A stretch of DNA of 11,100 nt from Bifidobacterium sp. UBA6881 (GTDB lineage Bacteria > Actinomycetota > Actinomycetes > Actinomycetales > Bifidobacteriaceae). The DNA lies in assembly GCA_002451435.1 (NCBI GenBank), contig DKCF01000020.1:50157-61256 (forward strand), given 5' to 3'. Positions 1 through 7,500 of the stretch are shown one piece after another. The notes under the pieces are model-generated. The model searched no databases. It saw only the letters and a list, made by a program, of their open reading frames with translations, and had not been told where the DNA came from. The position numbers and the translations under genes are program-made. How positions within the stretch are numbered: position 1 is the stretch's first letter; each line of letters opens with the position of its first letter.

Positions 1-128
1 TTGCGATGCCAGACATTGCGGAATCTCGGAGGCCGTTTTCGGCCGGAATCGGATTCCATAGGGCGACGGCCCGGCAGGACCGGCGTTCCATATGCTCGGT
101 CCCAGTCGTTGCGAGCCGGTTCCGCCAT
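1..128 (-). CDS. Possible partial CDS, N-terminal fragment of an unidentified protein
   Basis: An ATG at 128-126 opens a reading frame that stays open to the window edge (42 codons). It begins MAEPARNDWDRAYG and ends RPPRFRNVWHR. It starts 6 bases after the yhbY stop, and the AGGAG at 136-132 overlaps that stop codon, which suggests translational coupling. The spacer from AGGAG to ATG is only 3 bases, shorter than ideal. The fragment is rich in Arg and Pro, and I do not recognise a family. Against coding: two adjacent small hairpins lie inside it (31-44, five-base arms around TTTT; 45-57, GGAATC-G-GATTCC), which could instead be the 3' end of the yhbY transcript. The call rests only on the open frame and the coupling. 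Confidence 0.4.
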   Translation of the reverse strand, partial: MAEPARNDWDRAYGTPVLPGRRPMESDSGRKRPPRFRNVWHR

Positions 129-134
129 CGTCTC

Positions 135-440
135 CTATTCGCGCACCAGACGGATGTGTTCCACGTCGTCGCGCTTGGAACGGCGGTAGAGCACGAAACG
201 GTTGCCGATCACCTGCACGAGCTGCGCGCCCAGCTCTTCGGCGAGCCCCTCGCCCGCCTCCTTGGCGGTCAGTCCCGAACCGTCCAGCACGGAGCATTTG
301 ATGAGTTCGCGCTTCTCGATGGTTTCGTCCGCCTGCTTGATGGCGTTCTCGCTCAGGTCGTTTTTGCCTACCTGGATGAGCGGATTGAGTTTGGTGGCCA
401 GGCCGCGCAGCTGCTTGACCTGCTTTTTGGTAAGTGCCAT
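135..440 (-). CDS. yhbY: YhbY-family ribosome assembly RNA-binding protein (CRM domain)
   Basis: This 101-residue protein is the usual length of the YhbY family, and one CRM domain fills it. The family binds RNA and associates with pre-50S ribosomal subunits in the cytoplasm. Recognisable parts are the start MALTKKQVKQLRGLA, the loop GKND at 25-28, the helix after it with KRELIK, and the C-terminal VIGNRFVLYRR strand. The CRM loop is normally GxxG, as in GKNGL; here the fourth residue is Asp (D28). The ATG is preceded by GGA-rich sequence (TAGGAATGGAAAACAC). The next frame downstream starts 6 bases after its TAG stop, so it may be cotranscribed. Upstream lies a gap of about 550 bases. Family assignment is secure; the role in ribosome assembly comes from family knowledge. 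Confidence 0.95.
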   Translation of the reverse strand: MALTKKQVKQLRGLATKLNPLIQVGKNDLSENAIKQADETIEKRELIKCSVLDGSGLTAKEAGEGLAEELGAQLVQVIGNRFVLYRRSKRDDVEHIRLVRE

Positions 441-496
441 GTGTTTTCCATTCCTATCGTTATTGCCTGCTCAAGATTACCGTGAGGGCGGTAAAA

Positions 497-516
497 CGTT
501 ATGAAACCCGTTATGA
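497..516. repeat. Short direct repeat CGTTATGA, 12-base period
   Basis: CGTTATGA occurs at 497-504 and again at 509-516, in step with roughly one helical turn. It lies 57 to 76 bases upstream of the yhbY start codon, where a regulator or promoter would be expected. Two copies of an 8-mer can arise by chance, so function is only a suggestion. Confidence 0.3.
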
Positions 517-564
517 GGCACCGCCGCGACACCGATCGGTACTTTTTCACGACGTCGTTGACGC

Positions 565-602
565 CGGAACGCGGATTCCGTCGATCCGAAATCCGCGTTC
601 CG
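565..602. repeat. Perfect 13-bp inverted repeat (hairpin) in the intergenic gap
   Basis: The arms CGGAACGCGGATT (565-577) and AATCCGCGTTCCG (590-602) are perfect complements around a 12-base loop. No T-run follows on either strand, so it is not a textbook intrinsic terminator. It sits about 125 bases upstream of yhbY and about 400 bases beyond the ECF stop. It could be a transcript end, a binding site or a small repeat element; the sequence alone does not decide. Confidence 0.5.
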
Positions 603-861
603 TCAATGGGCAAGCCTGCATCCGACCGATGCGGATACCGCCGCGGCGGCGGAACGGGAATGGCCAAGGAGTCCTGGGAATGGGCGTCGCCATGCGCATA
701 TGGTGAACACATATCGCGCCATGACGTTCCATGAACGTCCAAGTCTTTCGGGTCCCGTCTTCGTTGGCGGAACCTGCATGAACAACCTGCCTTATTCCGC
801 TGCCGAAGACCGGCCGGTAATTCGATTGATCGAGACGATGACCGGAACGACCTTCATCGCG

Positions 862-974
862 GAACACCCCCTTAGATGCAGTGAAAACGCCACCCGCGCG
901 CTTGCCGGCGGATGACCTGTCGGTTGTCGGGTATTATCTTGCGGCAGCCGTCCGCGCCTGTCTAGGGGGTGCTC
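862..974 (-). other. Candidate structured RNA or 3' UTR element closed by a 14-bp stem
   Basis: On the minus strand GAGCACCCCCTAGA (974-961) pairs with TCTAAGGGGGTGTTC (876-862). This gives 14 base pairs with one bulged base and one G-U wobble. The wobble becomes an A-C mismatch if the plus strand is transcribed, so the fold favours minus-strand RNA. The enclosed 84 bases are GC-rich and contain further possible short stems (for example GCGGA with TCCGC). The element starts about 24 bases after the stop of the fused ECF gene, so it would be in that transcript's 3' end or be an independent small RNA. I checked by eye for SRP RNA, T-box, cobalamin and 6C RNA signatures and did not recognise any. 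Confidence 0.4.
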
Positions 975-997
975 ACTATATGAGAGCTGGAGCGCCC

Positions 998-3445
998 TCA
1001 CCTTCCGATATACGGCAACGCGGCCAAGGCCGCCAGATACGCCATGATGACGACGCATGCCACGATGTCCCTTCCCCGAATCCGCATGACGCGCCAATGC
1101 GTACGATCCACGCCCTCCTCGTAGCACCGCGCGTCAAGGGCGAGGCTGAGATTGTCGGCATGGCGGATCGTTCCGGCGAACACCGGCACGACGATGGCCG
1201 CCATCGCCCTGATCCGACGTATGAACGAACCGGTTTCTATGCTGCCGCCACGCGCCGACTGCGCGTCGGCGATCGCTCTGGCCTCATCCCCCAAGGTCGG
1301 CAGGAAGCGCAGCGCGAGACTCATCACCAACGCGATCTCCTGGGTGTGCACGCCGAAACGCGAGCACGGTTTCAGCACCGATTCGAACGCATCCGTCATG
1401 GCGGTCGGTGTGGTGGACGCGAGGAACATCGCGCCGATGACGATGACCACCGCGAAACGGCAGGCGTACAGCACCGCGATGCGCACGCCGTCATCGGTGA
1501 TCGGGACCGGACCGAGATTCACCAGCACGTTGCCGGAACGCACGAAGAAGACGTTGAGCAGTCCACACAACACGAACAGCAGCAGGAACATGTGCACAGA
1601 ACGGAACAACCGACGCACGCCGATCCGAGACGCGCATCCGATCGCGACGGCCAACGCCGCGGCCAGCAGCAATTGCCAGAAGGAGCCGATGGCGAACGCG
1701 GAGAACATCAGCACCAGAGTCGCCAGCATCTTCACTCGAGGGTCCAACCGCTGCACCCAGCCACGCGATGCGGACGGTGCCGAACCGGTGCCTTCGCGTG
1801 TGCCGCCTCGGTTCTCGTCGCGCCCCATGTCGCCGTCATGTGCCGAACGAACCCGCGCGGAACCACCCTGCCCGGCGCCATCCGCCGCGGCGGAAGAGCC
1901 GTCCGCATCCCGGCCTTCCAACGATTCCATCGTGACGATGCGGTCGGCAAGCGACTGCGCCTCCTCACGCGAATGCGAGATGACAAGCACCGTCACGCCC
2001 CGCTCCTTCAGAGCACGGATCAGCCCGTGCACGCGCGAGACGGCCAGCTCGTCAAGACCGGCGGTCGGCTCGTCCATGACGAGGACCTTCGGATGGCAGG
2101 CGACCACACCCGCTATGGCCACCAGACGCTGCTGGCCACCGGACAGATCGAACGGCGAACGATCCGCCAAATGCCCGATATGCAGCAGCCTCATCGCGCG
2201 GTCCACGCGCCGGGACACCTCCTCGGCATCCAGCCCTTGGTTGCGCGGGCCATAGGCGATGTCCTCCGCGACGGTTTCGGCGAACAGCTGCCGTTCCGGA
2301 TGCTGCATGACATAGCCCACGACACGTCGGAGCCGCTCACGCTCCTTGCGGCTCAGCATCCGCGACGGACCATCGTCCCGCATGCGCGCCACCGCGATCC
2401 CGTCCACGACGATGCCGCCGCTCTGCGGTCTGGCCAACGCGCACAGCATGCGCGCCAACGTGGATTTGCCCGCGCCGTTGCGCCCCATCAGCGCGACGAC
2501 CTCACCAGTGCGAACGGTGAGATCGAGGTGCCGGAACACGGCGGTTTCGGTGTCGGGATACCGGTATGCCACATCCCGCACTTCGATGATGGGATCGTCG
2601 GCAATGGAACGCGTCTTGGCGTGATCCGCCGCGACATCCCGCACGCGCACGCCCTCCGCATCCGCACGCGCATCCATATGCAAGACCCTTCCACCACCAA
2701 CGCCGGCGACGCCCGCGGCATGCATGGCGTCGCCGGCGCACGCCACCCCCCTGTCATCCGAGACATCCGCCGCACGGCCATGCTCCAACCGCACCACGCG
2801 GTCGGCATGCGCCAACTCATCCCTATGATGCGTGACCATGACGATGGTGGTTCCCTTCGCCTGCAACGCATCCAGCACGCGCATCACCTCGGCGCGCCCC
2901 TGCGGGTCGAGCATGGCGGTCGGCTCGTCCAGAACCAGAACCGTGGAATCCATGGCCAGCATGCCGGCGATCGCGACGCGCTGCTGCTGGCCGCCGCTCA
3001 TCCTCGTCGGATCGGACCGTCGGGAATCCGCCATGTCCACGGCTTCCAGCGATGCGGCGATGCGTCTGCCGATGCCGTCATGGTCGACGGCGAGGTTCTC
3101 CGGACCGAAGGCGATGTCGTCTTCGGTGACGGTGGTGACGATCTGGTCCTCCGGACGCTGGAACACCGCACCGATGCCGCGACGCGCGGCGCGGTATGCG
3201 GACGCGTGCGCGCCGGAATCGTCGAACACGACGTTGCCGAGCAGATCGACGTATCCGGAATCGGGGGCGACCAGTCCGGCGATCACCCGCGAGAGGGTGG
3301 ATTTGCCGGAGCCGTTCGGCCCGACGAGGCAGATCCGCTCTCCCCTGCGGATGGTCAGGTCGACGCCGTCCAGCACCCAGGTGGCGCCGGAGTCGTAGCT
3401 GAAGCGGACGTCGCGCAATGCGATCACGGTGTTCTGCGCAGTCAT
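998..3445 (-). CDS. ecfA/ecfT: Fused ECF transporter energising module: EcfA-EcfA'-EcfT in one polypeptide
   Basis: This 815-residue protein carries the whole energising part of an energy-coupling-factor importer, which normally needs three genes. First ATPase, about 5-225: Walker A GPNGSGKST (42-50), Q-loop Q96, signature SGGQQQR (150-156), Walker B LVLDEP (170-175, catalytic E174), switch H206. Second ATPase, about 286-505: Walker A GRNGAGKST (321-329), Q381, signature LSGGQQR (434-440), Walker B LVMDEP (455-460, E459), H491. A hydrophilic linker (about 511-561) leads to an EcfT domain of several membrane segments (about 570-815) with coupling motifs ARG (731-733) and ARC (772-774; the family usually has ARG). 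All catalytic residues are intact in both ATPases, so both sites should hydrolyse ATP. The start ATG has AAGGAA 10 bases upstream. It follows ribU in the same orientation after 100 bases, so it probably powers RibU; it might also serve other S-components elsewhere. Confidence 0.95.
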   Translation of the reverse strand: MTAQNTVIALRDVRFSYDSGATWVLDGVDLTIRRGERICLVGPNGSGKSTLSRVIAGLVAPDSGYVDLLGNVVFDDSGAHASAYRAARRGIGAVFQRPEDQIVTTVTEDDIAFGPENLAVDHDGIGRRIAASLEAVDMADSRRSDPTRMSGGQQQRVAIAGMLAMDSTVLVLDEPTAMLDPQGRAEVMRVLDALQAKGTTIVMVTHHRDELAHADRVVRLEHGRAADVSDDRGVACAGDAMHAAGVAGVGGGRVLHMDARADAEGVRVRDVAADHAKTRSIADDPIIEVRDVAYRYPDTETAVFRHLDLTVRTGEVVALMGRNGAGKSTLARMLCALARPQSGGIVVDGIAVARMRDDGPSRMLSRKERERLRRVVGYVMQHPERQLFAETVAEDIAYGPRNQGLDAEEVSRRVDRAMRLLHIGHLADRSPFDLSGGQQRLVAIAGVVACHPKVLVMDEPTAGLDELAVSRVHGLIRALKERGVTVLVISHSREEAQSLADRIVTMESLEGRDADGSSAAADGAGQGGSARVRSAHDGDMGRDENRGGTREGTGSAPSASRGWVQRLDPRVKMLATLVLMFSAFAIGSFWQLLLAAALAVAIGCASRIGVRRLFRSVHMFLLLFVLCGLLNVFFVRSGNVLVNLGPVPITDDGVRIAVLYACRFAVVIVIGAMFLASTTPTAMTDAFESVLKPCSRFGVHTQEIALVMSLALRFLPTLGDEARAIADAQSARGGSIETGSFIRRIRAMAAIVVPVFAGTIRHADNLSLALDARCYEEGVDRTHWRVMRIRGRDIVACVVIMAYLAALAALPYIGR

Positions 3446-3463
3446 GGATGTCGCTTTCCTTGG

Positions 3464-3510
3464 AATAGATAGCAGAAGGAACCTTCCGATATCTATTGGA
3501 AGGTTCCTTC
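3464..3510 (-). promoter_or_regulatory. Intercistronic hairpin with a competing fold before the ECF gene
   Basis: A perfect 13-bp hairpin (arms 3475-3487 and 3498-3510, 10-base loop) lies between ribU and the ECF gene. Its loop sequence on the minus strand, AATAGATA (3497-3490), is exactly complementary to TATCTATT (3471-3464), which comes just before the ribosome-binding site AAGGAA (3461-3456) of the ECF gene. The two pairings could form alternative folds or a pseudoknot. The right arm also carries TTCCTT, complementary to that AAGGAA. There is only a weak T-rich tract after the hairpin, so a plain terminator is less likely than an attenuator, an RNA-processing site or a translational control element. 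Each arm is itself a near palindrome (GAAGG-AA-CCTTC), so a DNA-binding site is another possibility. Confidence 0.55.
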
Positions 3511-3545
3511 GTGTTCATATGTTCATTGGCGATGACGAACGGGAC

Positions 3546-4175
3546 TCAACGGTTCAGCAGTTTGGAGATCGGCTTGTAGACCAGGAAGGTGACCACGCCG
3601 TGGATGGCGAATTTCACCACGTTGAACGGCAGCAGGGCCGGCACGATCAGCGCCGCGACCTGGGCGGTGGTCATATGCGCGTAGAACGGCGTGACGATGA
3701 GGTTGCCGACGATCGCGGCGACCAGAGCCACGACCGCGCCGACGATGATGCCGATGACCGCTCCCTTGCGCGTCTTGCTCCTCCGGTAGACGAGCGCCGC
3801 CGGCACGGACAGCGCCAGCGCCACGAGCACCGCCATCAGCGTGCCCCACGGATTGGTGAACAGGTGCGGCACGAAGCCGAGCACGCTGACGATCACCGCC
3901 GCGGCCGGTCCGAACGCGAAGCCCGCGACCAGGCAGACGATGCCGGAAGGATCGTATTTGAGCCATTGGATGCCCGGGATGATCGGGAATTCGATGAAGC
4001 TGACGACCATGGCCAGAGCGACGAACAGCGCATACATCGCGATGCGTTTGGTGGACCAGCGTCCGGAATCGGCGACGCCCGTGGAGTGCGCGTTGTCCGG
4101 TCGGGACACGGTTTGCCGCTGAGGCGTGGCGTTCTGCTTGCCGTTGTGGATATCGTTGGATGAGGATGCACTCAT
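3546..4175 (-). CDS. ribU: ECF transporter S-component, riboflavin-specific (RibU)
   Basis: The 209-residue membrane protein has a hydrophilic Ser/Asn/Gln-rich N-terminus of about 40 residues, then about six hydrophobic segments (the first near 44-62, the last near 174-200). This fits an S-component that captures the vitamin in the cytoplasmic membrane. YDPSG (74-78) and PFNVVKFAIHGVVTF (183-197) resemble the conserved RibU core, and the FMN riboswitch directly upstream makes riboflavin the likely substrate. I chose the ATG at 4175-4173: it has GGGG 6 bases upstream. A frame opening at 4196 would start inside the conserved 3' end of the riboswitch, so that longer version is unlikely. The long polar N-terminus is unusual for the family. 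The fused ECF module follows 100 bases downstream and should form the working transporter with it. Confidence 0.91.
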   Translation of the reverse strand: MSASSSNDIHNGKQNATPQRQTVSRPDNAHSTGVADSGRWSTKRIAMYALFVALAMVVSFIEFPIIPGIQWLKYDPSGIVCLVAGFAFGPAAAVIVSVLGFVPHLFTNPWGTLMAVLVALALSVPAALVYRRSKTRKGAVIGIIVGAVVALVAAIVGNLIVTPFYAHMTTAQVAALIVPALLPFNVVKFAIHGVVTFLVYKPISKLLNR

Positions 4176-4185
4176 GTTGAGCCCC

Positions 4186-4328
4186 GTTTCTTCCATCCGG
4201 ACTATGACCGTTGGCTTCGGATTCCCACCGAATCAGCCGCTTTCGCGGGTCGCGGGCTTCGGCGTGGAACCGTTATGAACGTCGGTCGCGCCGTTACCGC
4301 CAGTAAGGAATTTCACCTTCCCTGAAAC
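4186..4328 (-). promoter_or_regulatory. FMN riboswitch (RFN element)
   Basis: Reading the minus strand, the conserved RFN blocks appear in order: AGGGAAGGTGAAATTCC, CTGGCGGTAA, AAGCCCGCGA, GATTCGGTGGGAATCCGAAG, CCAACGGTCATAGTCCGGAT, GGAAGAAAC. The basal P1 helix is visible as GTTTC (4328-4324) with GAAAC (4190-4186). FMN binding to this class represses riboflavin synthesis or uptake genes. P1 ends only 10 bases before the ribU ATG and is directly followed by GGGG, the probable ribosome-binding site. There is no room for a separate terminator hairpin, so repression is probably by blocking translation initiation. Identification is firm; the mechanism is inferred from geometry. Confidence 0.96.
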
Positions 4329-4339
4329 TTGCCTGACCA

Positions 4340-4368
4340 TATATACGCGCATCAACGGATACATGCAA
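4340..4368 (-). promoter_or_regulatory. Promoter of the ribU-ECF operon
   Basis: On the minus strand TTGCAT (4368-4363) and TATATA (4345-4340) are separated by exactly 17 bases, close to the housekeeping sigma consensus. The predicted transcription start is near 4333, a few bases before the first strand of the riboswitch P1 helix, as expected for a riboswitch-led transcript. Confidence 0.72.
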
Positions 4369-4462
4369 GCCGTGTTCCATTTTCACGGTCGTGGGGCACG
4401 GCGGGCGCGAACGGCCACGTCCGGCGATGTGAGCGTGGCACCGGCCGGGTCGTTGGATATGC

Positions 4463-4502
4463 CGGGCGCATATCGGCCTGCGCCGTGTCCGATACGCGCC
4501 CG
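4463..4502 (-). terminator. Hairpin after the SNF2 gene, probable transcript end
   Basis: A 14-bp stem (4463-4476 with 4489-4502, 12-base loop) lies 11 bases after the helicase stop. It has one G-U pair on the minus strand, which would be an A-C mismatch on the plus strand, so it fits minus-strand transcription. No T-run follows, so it is not a classical intrinsic terminator. It may act with Rho or protect the 3' end. Confidence 0.5.
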
Positions 4503-4513
4503 CCGTTCCGCCG

Positions 4514-7500
4514 TCATGACAGCAGCGCGAGCAGGTCGTCCTTGCTGAGCGTGCCGACGCCGCCGGAGGCCGCGCCGTCGGTGAATTGCCTCGCCAATTC
4601 GTTCTTTTTTTCCTGCATGTTGAGGATGCGTTCCTCGATGGTGTCTTTGGCGACGATCTGGTACACGTTCACGTCCTGCGTCTGGCCGATGCGGTGCGCG
4701 CGGTCGGTGGCCTGGTTCTGCGCCGCGGCGTTCCACCATGGGTCGGCGTGGATGACCACGGAGGCCCCCACCAGATTCAGACCGGTGTTGCCGGCCTTGA
4801 GGGAGATGAGGAACACGGGGACGTCGTCGCCGTTGAATTCGTCGACGAGCTCGACGCGGCGTTTTTTCGGCGTCTCGCCGGTGATGGTGTAGAACGCCAC
4901 GTCCCGTTCGGCCAGGCGCGTGCCGATGAGTTCCAGGAACGAGGTGAACTGCGAGAACACGAGCACCTTCTTGCCCTCGTCCATGCATGTGTCGACGAGC
5001 TGAACGATGGCGTCGAGTTTCGCCGAGGCGTTTTTCGCGTCCGCGTACACCAGCCGCGGGTCGCAGCAGATCTCGCGCAGCAGCGTGAATTCGGCGAGGA
5101 TGCGGATCTTCTTGGTGTTGAAGTCGGCGTCCTTCGTTTTGGTGAGCGTGGCGCGCAGGCGCTGCTCGTGCGCGGCGTACAGTTTGCGCTGCTCGCCTTC
5201 CAGCCGGACGGTGAGCACGTTCTCGATCTTCTCGGGCAGGTCGGTGAGCACGTCCTTTTTGAGTCTGCGTTTGATGAACAGGCCGACCAGCGCCTGCAGC
5301 TTGTCCGCCATGACGGAATGTTCCGGACCGGGCGCCATGATCGGTTGTTCGTATTTCTCGCGGAACTTCGTGTAGGTGCCGAGCAGTCCCGGCATGAGGA
5401 AATCGAAGATGCTCCACAGTTCGCTCAATCGGTTTTCAATCGGCGTTCCGGTCAATGCGAAACGGTGTTCGGCCGTGATCCGTTTGACGGCCTTCGCCAC
5501 TTTCGTGGCGTGGTTTTTGATGTATTGCGCCTCGTCAAGCGCCATCAACGCGAATCGGCAGTCGGCGTAGTCGTCGACATCGCGCCGCAGCAGATCGTAT
5601 GAGGTGATGACCACGTCGGGCGCAGGCGTCGACGAATCGTCCTGTGGTCGGTTCCGCACGGCGATGCCGGCGATGGACTTGCGTCGTTGGGCTTTGGTGC
5701 CGGCGATGACCTCGACCGTGAGGTCTCCCGCGAATTTCTCGCATTCGGCGGCCCAATTGTACACCAGGGAGGCGGGGCAGACGATGAGGGCCGGTCCGCT
5801 CCCCCGCCGCGCTTCGATGAGGGCGAGCAGCTGCACGGATTTGCCCAGGCCCATCTCGTCGGCGAGGATGCCGCCGAATCCCTTGTCCCAGAGCGTGGAA
5901 AGCCATTGGAAGCCCTCCACCTGGTATGGGCGCAGCACGGTTTTGAGGTTGTCGGGCACGCTGTAGCGTTTCGGATCGATGATTTTGACGTCGTTGACGT
6001 ATGCGTCGAAACTGTCGCTTTTGCCGTCGTCCCTCACCTGCGCGTCGAGCAGGAACGCCTGGTATCCGGGTACGGTGATGGTGCCGGAATCAAGCTGCCG
6101 CTCGTCCAGATCAAGGTCCGCGGCGACATGGTCGAGCTCGCTGAGATCGGCGTTCCTCAGATCGACGAAGGTCCCGTTCTTCAACCGGTGGTAACGGCGT
6201 TTTCTGCGATAGGATTCCAGCAACGCGCCGACTTCGTTCATCGGCACCTCGTCGGCGATTGGCGAGATCTCGACGAGATTGGAATCGACGGACAATCCGA
6301 CTTTCACCGTAGGCGTTCCCGGCTGCATCATGCCGTCGAACGCGGCGGTGGAGAACACGCTGCCGACCGAACGGAGGATATCCACGCCGTCGGTGAGCAT
6401 CAGCAGGATCGACTGCTCGTCCTCCTCGCGGATGCGCGCCACGTCGATGGAGCTCCATGTCGGGAACAGCTGCCGCGCCACCTGCACCGCGAAGGATTCG
6501 CGCGCCACATCCCGTTTGACCTGCGCGGCCTTCGAACGCGGATCGGGGTTGATCGTTCCGCGCAGTTCCTTGGATGTCGGCACGAGCTGGAAGAGGAAGT
6601 CGCCATAGCGCGCCACGGCCTCGCAGGTGATGCCGTGCAGGTCGCGGTCGAGGTAGTATTCGATCCGGCATTCGGAACCGGCCTGTTCGGCGACTTCCTG
6701 GGGGATGTCGAGGCCGATGCCGGCTTTGTTCAGTTGCGGCACGATGGTGCGTGCGAACATGGGCCAATCGTTTTCGGAGATGAACACGCCGTCCGGATCG
6801 CCGTCGCAGAGTTCCCTCAACGCGTGCAGGGCCGGTCGCAGGCCGTCCGTGCAGCGGAAGAATCCGTCGATGGCGACCTCCTGCGAATCGTCCGGGTCAG
6901 CGATATGTTCGGCGCTGAGGATGTAGAGGTTCCGTCGGCCGGTGATGATGGCGTTGATGGTGCGGTTCGCGGTGACGCGCACGCCGGAGGCGTTTCCTTC
7001 CCGCACGTATTCGGCGGAGAGGCGGAATTCCGGATCCCCCTCGATGATGTCGACGTCGATGTCCGCGGGCCCGTCATCGACGAAGTGGATGCGGCTGGGC
7101 GCGGCCTGCCGTTCTCGGACGATGTCGTCGATGACGATCCTTTGCAGGCCGTGGACGTCGCCGGCGGCGAGGAACCCACGCGCCTTGAGCTCCTTGTCGC
7201 GGTAGTCCTCCTGCGTCACCGCGTGGTACATGTCGAGCAGGTCGCATACCTCTCCGTCCGCGAGCATGAGTTCGCGGTCGACGCGCGGTTCGGGCGCATA
7301 GTAGACGCCCGTCTGCATCTGGGCGATTCTGCGTGTGGAGATCACCTGTTCCAGGAATCCGAGCAGTTTCGCGGAGAACGGGTCGAGCATGTCCGGCGTA
7401 TGGGTGAAGGCGAGTTTCCGCCCGTAGGCCTCGTATGCGCCGCTCCGCATGTCGGATACGAATTTCGAGATGCCTTTGAGCACGTAGCCCACGCCGCCGC

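Larger units (their letters stand above)
441..997. other. Gene-poor intergenic region with several inverted repeats
   Basis: About 560 bases between yhbY and the ECF gene hold no frame I would call a gene. The frames that exist overlap one another, lack a well-placed ribosome-binding site and have no recognisable protein. What can be seen are the CGTTATGA direct repeat near yhbY (497-516), a 13-bp hairpin (565-602), a perfect 12-base palindrome (638-649, CCGCCGCGGCGG), a 7-bp hairpin with a 3-base loop (723-739, GACGTTC-CAT-GAACGTC), and a long-range stem (862-974). The yhbY promoter should lie at the left end, but I could not pick out a convincing -35/-10 pair. The right end should hold the 3' end of the ECF operon. 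Confidence 0.6.

Noticed and set aside
792..858. 21-codon minus-strand frame starting MKVVPVIVSINR, preceded by AAGGGGGTG
   Set aside because: The purine run is half of the 862-974 stem, so it is not independent evidence of a ribosome-binding site. It is too short to judge.
700..915. 71-codon plus-strand frame beginning MVNTYRAMTFHERPS in the intergenic gap
   Set aside because: There is no ribosome-binding site before the ATG, third-position GC is only moderate for such a genome, it overlaps the stem at 862-876, and no family is recognised. It could be revived by comparative or ribosome-profiling data.
881..3472. 863-codon open frame on the plus strand
   Set aside because: It lies antisense to the fused ECF gene, which has complete ABC and EcfT motifs. 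Its translation is His/Arg-rich without any domain, typical of the complement of a GC-rich gene.
4176..4196. Longer ribU start giving MEETGLN before MSASSS
   Set aside because: This ATG is inside the conserved 3' end of the FMN riboswitch and has no ribosome-binding site of its own.
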